Of a stretch of 23,429 bases of DNA, positions 1-10,000 are shown one piece after another. Source of the DNA: Smittium mucronatum (taxonomy: Eukaryota > Kickxellomycota > Harpellomycetes > Harpellales > Legeriomycetaceae); the NCBI GenBank assembly GCA_001953115.1, contig LSSL01000775.1, forward strand, positions 7,790 through 31,218, read 5' to 3'. The notes beneath the pieces are model-generated. The model searched no databases, was not told the DNA's origin, and worked only from the letters and a program-made list of their open reading frames with translations. Position 1 is the stretch's first letter; each line of letters opens with the position of its first letter. The position numbers were made by a program, and so were the translations under genes.

Positions 1-168
1 TCAAACACAAAGCCAATAAAAATAGCCATGCAAATGAGTTAATAGTTTTTATGGCACAACTGAAAAGAATTCGTTGCAGATATCCCTGCCATTTTTTTCA
101 AAAGTGGGATTTTGCTTCGCAACAATAATAAAACAGTCTGCTATTGGTTATTTTTTATTCTCTTTTGT

Positions 169-340
169 TTAACCCTTTCCGGGCTCAAATTTAAGCCTCG
201 CTCCTATTTGCTCAAATTAACACTTTCAATTGGCCTAGCTTCTTGATTTAACCAATAGTATACAAATAATATTAGTCTAATGAAAACATTGAGCAAAAAG
301 TGAAAGCCATTTTTTGTACCATTGCCCCTGAAAGGGTTAA
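169..340. mobile_element. piggyBac-type miniature inverted-repeat element, left copy (TTAA-flanked)
   Basis: A 164-bp body (173-336) lies between two TTAA tetranucleotides (169-172 and 337-340). The left end reads CCCTTTCCGGG and the reverse complement of the right end reads CCCTTTCAGGG, so the terminal inverted repeats match at 10 of 11 bases. TTAA target sites and inverted repeats beginning CCC are the known hallmarks of the piggyBac superfamily. There is no room for a transposase, so this is a non-autonomous, MITE-like copy. A second copy of exactly the same body length lies at 22314-22477. The two differ at roughly a quarter of positions by eye but share the block CCATTTTTTGTACC near the right end. 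Confidence 0.75.
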
Positions 341-575
341 AAGGTAAGAAAAACTCAGAACTTTTTCACAAAATCGATGAAAATCTCACATATTTGTATT
401 ATAGCGCAAAAGATCACTACCAATAAGGTGTAACAGAATTTCTATGCATCACTTAAAATTACCATGAGATGAAGTCATTAAAGAATATAACATTGAAATG
501 AAAATGAAAATAGCGTGTGAAAAAGACTAATACCCTAAATGATATAGATCAACTGTAAGATTTTCAAATCCGAAT

Positions 576-920
576 CTACATAAATAGAACATGATCTATC
601 GGCATAAACCCTATTCTTGAAATCGCTTCTAGTAGTTGAATCGGTGAGGTTACACGATGAAAAGAATTTAGATAGTCTCCAGAATAAATAAGTTCGATGA
701 TGCTATCTGGATCATAATCAGAGCTAATTTTCCTTTAATAATAAAATTGATCTTCTTACCCTCCTTCAAATCGATGCTGGATACTGAGTTTAGTCTGATT
801 GCCAAAAGCTGGATTCGTAACCGGAATCTTTTTTTTCTGAGTTGCACTATAAGGTTTTGTTCCTCGTTCTTCGTGATTTTCAATCTCTGGAATAAACGTC
901 TTCCGAATCTCCAAAGTTGT
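576..920 (-). pseudogene. Partial or decayed protein-coding region, unknown family
   Basis: On the minus strand a 53-codon open stretch (920 to 760) reads as ordinary protein, with segments such as PEIENHEERGTKPYSATQ and VTNPAFGNQTKLSIQHRFEG. It has no ATG, and an in-frame TAG lies just upstream (921-923). It ends at a good donor, GTAAGA (from 759). A possible 57-nt intron ends at CAGATAG (703), after which 41 codons (702 to 579, including ELIYSGDYLNSFHRV and QLLEAISRIGF) run to TAG at 576-578. The intron length is a multiple of three. The unspliced frame is the same and has two TAA stops, so decay by point mutation is as likely as splicing. After the TAG, the next frame stays protein-like to 538, which suggests a one-base frameshift. 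I do not recognise the family. Confidence 0.45.
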
Positions 921-2270
921 CTACACTATTCCCAAAAAATAACAGTAGATAGGATTTTTGAAAGTATAGTAAAATGTAATTTTCAAAATACAACAACTAA
1001 ACTCCTACATACTGGAAAGGTATTTTACCCTTATAAAATATAAACCATATATTATTTTTTCGAGAACTTCCTATTGATCTTAATTTAAAATACATATAAT
1101 GCAAGAATAGGAAATTTTCTTTATTCTTTATTTATAATTTATAATTTTTATTCTAGCTTGGTCCATAATAATGCTTTTAAAAAAAAAGTATTCTGATTTA
1201 ATATATCTTGAAAATAACTATCCAATGTATAATCTTACTTTTTTTCGTTATTCAGGAATCGATTCAAATGACTATTTATTTCAACTACTTTTTAACCTTT
1301 TAAATACGCGACATCAATTTACTTTTTTATTTATCACAAATATAAATATTATGAGTAAAAAAAGGCGATGTAACACGAATAAAAATTAAATTATTTAATT
1401 TTATTCAAATATGTATTTTTTTAAAAAAAAAATCTCTAAAACATATTATAAGCATATTTTCCTTTTAAAATTTATTCGGGAGGTTAACTTGCCTGCTTTT
1501 TTTAAAAAAAAAACACACAAAAACATATCTATATGTCAAATACATGGTTTTAATAATAATAACTAATAATAATCACGCTTTACTAATCAAAAATTTCTAG
1601 GAAAATAGAACTAGATAAAATTTAAAATTTAACGCCATTGGGATTTTTTTACTTTTTGAAATCTATGTTATTAATTCTTGTAATTAAGGATTTTTTTGGT
1701 GCACAGATTGGCAATGAATTAAACAATAAAAATGCCAATACATAACAATTACACTAGCATGGTTAGATATTTTTTAAAAAGTAATAGTGAGATATTTTGG
1801 TAGCGGAATAAAACTATATATGCTCTGAATAATTTTAAAAAATATTATATTGCTTTTTTCTAGATACTGAGCAATATCCACCAATTCCGAAAAAAAATTA
1901 TATCACCTATTTTCGTATATTTGTTTTATACTTGGTGCTTTTTTATAAAAACACAAAGTAAAGGTTTAATATTAATATACCTATCTTGTTAAAAAAAATT
2001 ACTTTTAATCATAATTTGGAAAAAAATTGAATTCATAATGAAATTTTTTTACTGAATAAAATTAAGATGTAACCAGTACTAAAACTAAGTTCACATTTTT
2101 AACCAATTTTGAACGTAGATAATAAAATTTTAGGCAAAAAATCTAAAAAAACTGGTTTAAAATTCACAGGAAATAATTATTTATAGAATTTTGGTTACCA
2201 TGAAAATCGTATTGTAAAATAAGGCATATAATTTTTTTTAAAATTTGTAGAATTTATGTATAAAAAATTT
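921..2270. other. Gene-free A+T-rich stretch
   Basis: Strongly A+T-rich sequence with many short poly-A and poly-T runs. A 72-codon plus-strand frame at 1171-1389 is rich in F, L, N, I and K and has no splice or domain signal. I treat it as a chance frame. No RNA gene or repeat boundary was recognised. Confidence 0.6.
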
Positions 2271-2422
2271 TTTATAAATTTGATGGATTCACAAAGATGT
2301 GTAAATTCGGCTCAAAATTTTGATGAAAAACTTGTTTAAAAGCTATTTTATAAATTTGATGGATTCACAAAGATGTGTAAATTCAGCTCAAAAATTTGAT
2401 GAAAAACTTGTTTAAAAGCTAT
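2271..2422. repeat. Two-copy tandem duplication, 76-bp unit
   Basis: Units 2271-2346 and 2347-2422 are directly adjacent and differ at only two positions (CGG/CAG and TTT/ATT contexts). Each begins TTTATAAATTTGATGG and ends TTTAAAAGCTAT. This is a simple recent duplication. No further units and no coding frame are seen. Confidence 0.9.
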
Positions 2423-3078
2423 TTTTATTTTTCAATTTAATAAAATAAAACATGAGTATATTAAAAATAATATATAATGAAAAAATACATGCTTTAAATA
2501 AAGCATGATATTTAAAAGGCATCCTATAATATAAAAATATAAATCAAATCTTCTCTATACACTATAAAAATTATATTATATTTAAAATATAAATAAAAAC
2601 AACGTTATTTTCAATGATAAAATTATGTTTTTATTCAAAATAAATTGCGGGAAAAATATATCTACTCCTAATTAGATCATCTCTTAATAAATTAAAATTA
2701 TATTCCATTTTTATTTACTTTAATAGTAATATTAGCATTTAATTACTTAAAAAAAACACGTAAAAAAACTAATATCACACTCAAAACCTGTATAATAGCA
2801 AATAAAAAATACTATAAGTAATTCCGCACATATATATTTTAGAAAAAAAAAAGTGTTTATTTAAAATATAATTTTACGTCAAAAAAATATGAAATAATTT
2901 TATGATTATGAAAGTACCAAATCCATATTAATGGCACAAAAATAATTTTAAATAAAGACAAAATTAAAGAAAAAAATAGCCATCAACTCTTGATAAATTT
3001 GCGATAAATGAAATAAAATGGGGCTTCCGCCTTATCTTAAACTTTAAGAAACATTTTTCTTTAAAATTTTTATTATTT
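2423..3078. other. Gene-free A+T-rich stretch
   Basis: No coding frame is visible. The one notable structure is a near-perfect palindrome at 2488-2507, in which CATGCTTTA and TAAAGCATG flank a two-base spacer. Otherwise this is low-complexity A+T sequence up to the target-site duplication of retroelement copy A. Confidence 0.55.
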
Positions 3079-3092
3079 AACACAAAAGTATT

Positions 3093-3171
3093 CCCCTAAG
3101 AGTGAAATACCTTGCCGTGGTTTAGGGGCTTAATAGTGTACTTTTCGAAGTACACTAGACCAAAATTTCAC
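3093..3171 (+). ncRNA. Candidate HDV-like self-cleaving ribozyme at the 5' end of copy A
   Basis: The 79 nt fit the HDV double-pseudoknot order. P1 pairs CCCCTAA (3093-3099) with TTAGGGG (3122-3128). P2 pairs GTGAAAT (3102-3108) with ATTTCAC (3165-3171). P3 is ACC/GGT (3109-3111, 3119-3121) closing a 7-nt loop. P4 is AGTGTACTT/AAGTACACT (3135-3143, 3148-3156) with a TTCG loop. The P4-P2 joiner AGACCAAA (3157-3164) contains C-C-A-A, fitting the C-N-R-A context of the catalytic cytosine (here C3160). Predicted cleavage is just 5' of 3093, which is exactly the element boundary. Known family role: such ribozymes free the 5' end of retrotransposon RNA from a longer transcript. Odd points: +1 is C instead of the usual G, and no clear P1.1 pairing is seen. 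Activity is inferred. Confidence 0.6.
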
Positions 3172-3583
3172 ACAGAGTTGTACTATTCTTGGTTTGGAAT
3201 AGTGGAGACAGTGCACAGCGATTCGGAGGACAGTGATTCTAGAAGATGATCATATAGAAACAGGAGGAACCGATCGTTTAGCACAGCTGAGACATATTCT
3301 AGTGCACAAGTCCAGCGTTAGACAATCAGGCGGATCTCAGCGTCTAACAGCTATTTTTAGGAGAACCATGTCGATAAAACCCACGTTTGATTAGGAGCCT
3401 AATTTTATTAATTCTGTTAGAAGTAGGCTCTGACTAGGAGCTCAGTAGCTTCAATGATATATTTTTCGTTGACAAAGAGCTTAATCCATGACTGCACGTA
3501 ACCTCAGTCATCTAGCCTACTTGAAGCAATGCCAGGACGGGTCTTTCAGTTGGTAGATTGCACCCTTATCCCGTAGGTACGCA

Positions 3584-3597
3584 GCCGGTAGTCCGGC
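3584..3597 (+). other. Conserved GC hairpin in a tRNA-like segment near the element's 3' end
   Basis: GCCGG-TAGT-CCGGC forms a perfect five-pair stem. It lies about 35 nt downstream of TTTCAGTTGGTAGA, which resembles a tRNA D-arm/A-box, so the hairpin sits where a shortened T-arm would be. Copies B and C keep the segment. In B the end pair becomes G-T; in C the inner four pairs remain. Tail recognition by a LINE reverse transcriptase is a possible role but is not shown by the sequence. Confidence 0.35.
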
Positions 3598-3726
3598 AGA
3601 GGAGCTTATTGTAATTAGGATAATAGTCTTTTCTATACGAATTTTTCTTTTTTTCATATTTTTTAGTATAGTTTTTGACGAATTTATCTTGCAATAAAAT
3701 TACGTAAAAAAAAACACAAAATTATT

Positions 3727-5756
3727 CTGAGTTTTTATATTAATTATCCACAGGGTATTAAATTAATAAAAAATATATTATATTATCTTTAACATTATAA
3801 TTGGTTTTCTAGTATTTTTCTACATTTAATAAATTTGAGGAAAAGTAAAAAAAAAAATTTGTCATAAAATTTTTAATTTTAAGGTGCTTTAGTGCGTAAT
3901 AATATTTATAGGTTTAAAAAATGCCAATAAAAAAATTATATGTATTATTTTCACTTTAGATTAACGATATTATCTAAAATTTAGCTCTTTATTTTGCAAA
4001 AATCTAATATTGAAAAACTGTATTATCTCGAAAAAAACAAAATTTTGAATATTAAAAAATCAAAAACTCTTCCTTTTATTCACAAGGAGATTTCGATCAA
4101 ATATATATATATATATATATTCTTATTTAACCGTTCAAAATGACTTTTCAAAATAAAAATTGGAGTGATAAAAAAATAATGAATAAATAAATTTTTTTAA
4201 TATAACCCAATAACTTTCTTTTCAAATTTTTTTTTCAAGTAGTAATAGATTTTATACGATATTTTAAAAAAATAATTAATTACTTACACTGTTGGTGTTT
4301 AAAAGAAAATTCAATAAATTCATATTGCTATTCTATCCTATATTATATAAAAAAAATTATTTATTTTTTGTTTTTAATGATTTATAGCAAAGCTATTCCT
4401 AATTTTTTTTTAAAATCTTAATATTAAAGGGGTATTTTCAATAAAAACATGAAAAAATTAAAAATAAATAAGTAAATAAATCTTGATTAATATATACTAA
4501 TTTATGACCACGAACGATTTTATCTAGGATCATTTTTTAGGATTTTGTGTTAAAAAACAACAGCAATTGCTTTAATTAAAAAAAATTAATCTACCCATAA
4601 TAAATTATGAAACTGTAAAAAAAGAAAACTATCCTTTATAACTGGAAAAAATAAGAATTTTTGTTTTAAAGAAAAGTAATATGTAAAATATGAAATTATG
4701 AAATTATGAATATTTTATTCATTTATGGATAAATTATTTTTTCACAATTTTTTTTAAAAAAAATTTAATGATTAAATTTTTAGTTAAAATACTGATCGGA
4801 TGATAATTAAAAAAATCTTATAAAAAATTTTGATACATATTTTATGGGTTATTGGAATATTTTAATACTCATAAAGCATTCATAAATATTGTATTAGAAA
4901 TTAAATTATATAGATAAAAGGTTAAATTAATAAGATCAGATATTAAAAATTGATTATTAAACCATTTATATGCTATTAAAAATTAATTATTTTTCTTTTA
5001 AAATTATTTTAATAACAAAAGAATAAATGCGAAAATAAGAAAACATGCTCCTATTTTTTCTAAATTTCTTATATACAATGATATATTTATTTAGTTCTTG
5101 AAATAAATACATTTTTTTTATCATTTATAACTTTATTTATCAATTATGACTTTTTTTATTATTTGTGACAAATTTTACTATTTTTAAACCTTTTATTTGT
5201 TTATTCACGATTATTCTCACTCCAGTAAAAAAAACATTATAGATTTGATTAATATATGCTGCGTCTTGCTTTTTATGTTTATTTATTATTATAACCCAGA
5301 ATTAATATAACGATATATGTAATGTTATCAATAATTTAAAACGCCGAAAAAAATAAAAAAATCTTACAAAATTAAAAAATTTCCTTTAAAAACAACTTGT
5401 TACGTATTAAAAATAGGGTGTATATTTTTTAATATCTTGTTAAAGAGAAAGCCCACCTTATTTTTAGAAGCTTTTTTTTTTGACCTTAACATAAAAAATC
5501 TTTGTAAAAAAATGTTATTATTCGCTATTTTTCGAATCATTGCTACGTATTTAGATATAATTAAATATAATTTTTTATATCTTTATTTTAAACTATTGTT
5601 ATGAAAATTCAACATTTTATTAACTTTATTTTTTTTATTTAAAACACTAAAAATAATAATTTTTGAATTCAGAAAACCTCAACACATTTTCGAATCATAT
5701 AATTAAAATAATCTTAGCTTTTTTAAAAAATAAATAAATAAACAATATCACAATTG
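3727..5756. other. Gene-free A+T-rich stretch with an (AT)10 microsatellite
   Basis: No coding frame, tRNA or element boundary was found. The only clear repeat is a perfect (AT)10 tract at 4101-4120. The rest is poly-A/T-rich sequence with stop codons in all frames. Confidence 0.6.
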
Positions 5757-7082
5757 TAAACTGATACAAAATTACGAAAAATGATACAAAATTTATTATT
5801 AGATACAAAATTAAGCAATTAGAGCAATTTCAACTAGACAAAATTAATTAAATCAATAAAAAAAGCTTAGAATTATTTTCTATTTGCCATATTTTGATTA
5901 AAAAACTTCCATTCAATACCTACCTAATTATGATGCATGGGTTTTATTAAGATCTTAATTTATAAGTATAAAAAGAAGAATACTGATATAAATGACACAA
6001 CTAAATGGTTTTGTATATCAAATTAAATATTATTGAGCTGTTTTGATTTACTCTTTTTTTATGTCTATCTATTGTATTTAAAAATATTTAAGCAGTGTGC
6101 TTTTGATTACTTTAGTAATCACAGTTAAGTTTTAATTAGATACATTTTAATAAATCCAATTAAAGTATTTAGAAGTTACTATCTTCATTGTATTTAGTAG
6201 TAGAATTCAGCCTTAAAAAAATAGCTAAAAAGAAAAATTATATTTTTATTTAGGAATTGAAAAGGTTAATATGAATAGAAGGCTCAACCGTCTGATTTTT
6301 TCCGCCCATCTTTGAAGAAAAGCAATGTAAATAAATAAAATTTCATTAGAAATTTCATATTCGGCTTCATTCTGAATTACTTCTCTAATAGTAAATCTTT
6401 TTTTGAATAATTTGAAAACATGAATAAGGTGTACTTATATAGTATTAATTTATTTAGACTAACATTTTATTAAGAAATTCAAAATTTAAAAACGATTATA
6501 TAAAAATTTTGTTAATTTATATTTTTCATTTTTAATAGCGAAGATGTAAATTTTCATATTTAAATCATTGGTTTATCAAAATTTTATTATTATAATAATT
6601 CCTGTAAGCTTGTTAAATCTCGAATTTTTAATAAAGTACTATAGTATTAGATAAATCGATCTTTAAATACTATATGGTTATAACCTATATCTTTAATATT
6701 ACCACTTTTATTTATACTTTTAGGAATATAAACGCGGAATAAATTTGCATCTAACCCCATAATTATCCTGACGAGGTTAGATTCTTCTATCTAACTTATT
6801 ATGAAGTAAATAAGCAGATATAGTTTTGGATATGATAGATTGCGTAGAAAAATTGGGTAATAAACTTGAATAAAGACTGGAACTATGATTGTGGGATGTT
6901 TCCTAAATATCAGCTAAATATTTGATAATAATATAACCATTTATCGAATAGAGGTTTTAGAATTGAAATTTGTCCAATAAAAAAATTACAAACTTTTTTT
7001 ATCGATCTAAATAATCTTGTCTAATTAAAATTGCTCTAATTGCTTAATTTTGTACCATTTTTCATAGTTTTGTATCAGTTTA
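5757..7082. mobile_element. 1.3-kb non-autonomous DNA element with long terminal inverted repeats (TA sites)
   Basis: The sequence from 5759 (AACTGATACAAAA) is repeated in inverted orientation ending at 7080 (TTTTGTATCAGTT). The inverted similarity runs about 110-150 bp inward on each side and includes the shared block ATTAAGCAATTAGAGCAATT. The left arm carries an extra 20-bp insert that gives a third GATACAAAAT motif. TA dinucleotides flank both ends (5757-5758, 7081-7082), as expected for a Tc1/mariner-type insertion. The interior (about 5915-6945) has no frame long enough for a transposase. It is therefore a non-autonomous or decayed element, a foldback or large MITE. The superfamily call rests only on the TA sites and end structure. 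Confidence 0.6.
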
Positions 7083-10000
7083 ATGACTAGAAAATAAAAA
7101 ATCTTTACTTCTTTGCTCCTAGCGAATTCTAAAAATATCAAAATAAAACACAGAAATTAAATTTGGAAAAAATAACACCAATCCAATGATTTATTTTCAA
7201 GTCAATCAAGAATTAAATTAAAAATTTTGCATTAAAATAGCAGGGTTTTTTTTAGGTTTTTTAAATGATCATTACACACAATAGAGTTTATAATAAGTGA
7301 AAAAAAGCCCAGATATAATTTTTTATGATATATTTATTAAATAAAAGGGTGTTAAAGATATTTGCGGATAAAAGTAGAGATTTATGTTATAAGAAAAAAA
7401 TTTATATATTTAACTGAATTTGATTCTCTGGATAATGATCTGAGCATATTTTTTATGTTGGAGAAAAAGTGAATTATAATGTTTAATTAAGTTTTGGAGG
7501 GATTTATTTCCTTAATTTTCATTTATTATGTGAAAGTTTTAGAATAAATGTGTCCAGAAAAAAAAGTTTATATTATAAGAAAATTTAAAAATTCAAAAAA
7601 AAATATTTTAAATAAAATTTTTGAATAAAAATCGAAATTTCTGAAATAATAAAAAAAAAACTGAAAAAAAAAAAAGATACTTGTTTTTATAACTATTCTT
7701 ATTAAATAATTATTTTTAATAAGAGATAAATTTAAAAAAATATTCTTTCATATAAACTTAAAATCAATTAATTATTTTTTTCTAGTTTGTACTTTCAAGG
7801 ATATATATCATTAATATTTTTATTTCATTTAATATCGAGTTTATTTTTACTGAAATTATGGTTTCGATTAATTAAATTTCTTTTGGAAAAATTATATCAT
7901 TTTCTTTTAAATTAAATCCTTTTAAAAAGATATATAAACTGAAATATTTCAATAAGTATATTGGAAAAAAATTCCAAATATAAAGAATAATAAAATGTTG
8001 TTAAAGTTTCTTATTGTGTATTAGGAGCTAAATACCACTAATTTTTCATTTAATTCAAAAAAGTAAATGATTTTCATATTTCTTTACTAAAATTAAAATT
8101 ATATATAAAAATATTATAAAATGATACCAAAAAAGGTTGTGAAGAAAACAAAAGTTAAAAAATAATAATAGCTTTTTGAGATATTCATAAAAGTTTAAGA
8201 ATCTCGATCAATTTTTTTTTGTCAAATTCTAACAATTTAGATTAAAGATCAAAATTACAACAGTTTCGGTTTATTTTATGTTATTTAATCGCAATAATAT
8301 AAATAAATCTACTTGATATTAACTTTATAAGATAGAATTTATTAATATACTAAATAATATATTTTTAACTCTTCTTTTGAAGGGGTTTAAAATAAAATAA
8401 AACCCTTTTACAGAGGCCAAGTCTCATAAAAATAAAAATATATAAGCTTTCTAGTCCTAAATTTTTTAAATAAAATTAATGACTTTTGAATTTTTTGTAA
8501 AATTTTCAATATTATTATGAAGTATATAGCGAGGGTGTAAAATTTAGAGCGGGTAATTTTTTTCAAATAAAATAAAATTAAACGAGAAAAAAAGCTATTT
8601 AAAAAAGGAGTTATAATTAAAATCAACAATTTCTGCAAAAAATTTTATCTGAAAACAATTTTAGTATAACATTTCTAAAAAAAATCGTATAAAAAATAAA
8701 GAATTAAATCGAGAAAATAAGCTGTATAAAATAATTAAATATTAAATGCGATCTTAATGTTAATTTATTACGTAAAATAAAAAAAACTTTTTTTTTTAAA
8801 TAACTTTAATATTCATTTACAAAAGCAATAATATATCACCAAATTTTATGCATATAAATATATAATAAGAATATTTTCAGCTTTAGAATGAAAAATGTGG
8901 GATTATAGCTATATAAATAAATTATATAATATCATAATTTTATTTAAGATAATAAGTTAGACATATTCTTAACTTAAATATTTTCATAGTTAAAATAAAA
9001 AAAAATAACAGAAGAATGATTTTAATAATTGCTAATAAAAAGACTTGTAGTTCTGTTTATTTTTAATACAAATCCATCTTTTAAAATCGAATTTAGTTTT
9101 AAAATCAAAAAATATAATTAAATGATATTATGTACTCACTATTTAAAACATATGGTTTCTTTTAATCATGAATTACTATAAAATTTTCGAAATTACTACG
9201 TTTTTTTTCTTATAAAAGTGTTGGGAGATTGATAAATTTTTTTGGAAAATGTGGGAAGTTTTTTATTGAATTTTGATTTAATCATAAAAACCCTATTTTA
9301 AGATAAAATTGTTTTAAAGAATGATTTTAACTCCTATAATTCTATATTATGAGCTAATGTTTATTTATTTGGTATAATTTTACAAATAAAAATATATTGA
9401 TATAATTATGAACTTTCATTGATGATAAACAATAATTTTGATACGTCAAATAACTTTTTTCTATTTTTTTTGTACAATAATAAAGAATGTTTATTTATTC
9501 GATAAAATTATTTATAAATGCGTGATGTTAATGCAAAACAGTTTTTTAACATAAAAAACTATTCATATATATATACTTCATATTTAAGCTAAAAAAATAA
9601 ATAAATAAATAAAACTGTTATAAATTCTTTTCAAAAATATACCACAATAAATTCTATATTATTAATATTGAAATACTTGAAAATAAACATTTTTTAAAAT
9701 TCTCTCATTAAAAAAATCCGAATATAATTTTTTAGCTTATCCCTATCTTGAGAAATTATATGTTTTTTCATTTTCATTTTTCTGAATTTCACTTTTATGA
9801 AACCTTTTCTGATCTGTTTTCGAAGAAATCTAAACAAAAATCCATTTTTATGTATTATAAATCAGTTTTTAGTAAGTTGCTAACATTGGTTTAAAATTAA
9901 AAAAAAATCAAATACAAAATAAAAATCATTTCCCATATAGTGATACTAAGATTAAAATATATTAATATCAAAAAAAAATTATTATCCAATGTTATCAATC

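Larger units (their letters stand above)
3079..3726 (+). mobile_element. Non-coding retroelement, copy A (full length, 620 bp)
   Basis: The body 3093-3712 is flanked by 14-bp direct repeats, 3079-3092 (AACACAAAAGTATT) and 3713-3726 (AACACAAAATTATT), which differ at one base. The 3' end carries CAATAAAAT, a poly(A)-signal-like motif, followed by an A-rich tail. Copy B at 17679-18323 starts at the same internal base, so both are full length at the 5' end. Copy C at 14568-14781 is 5'-truncated. Variable target-site duplications, an A tail and 5' truncation together are the known signature of target-primed reverse transcription. No frame encodes a protein, so the element must be mobilised in trans by a LINE-type enzyme not present here. 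The body is clearly less A+T-rich than its surroundings. The 5' 79 nt fold as an HDV-like ribozyme (separate entry). Confidence 0.8.

Noticed and set aside
1171..1389. 72-codon plus-strand frame with ATG
   Set aside because: Composition is that of A+T-rich DNA read without stops; no splice, domain or neighbour support.
3117..3127. TGGTTTAGGGG as an RNA polymerase III A-box, making the element a tRNA-type SINE
   Set aside because: It fits the loose A-box pattern, but no B-box lies at the right distance, and the bases are better explained as P3/P1 of the ribozyme fold.
8408..8638. 76-codon minus-strand frame
   Set aside because: Low-complexity I/L/F/K/Y protein in a gene desert; expected by chance at this A+T content.
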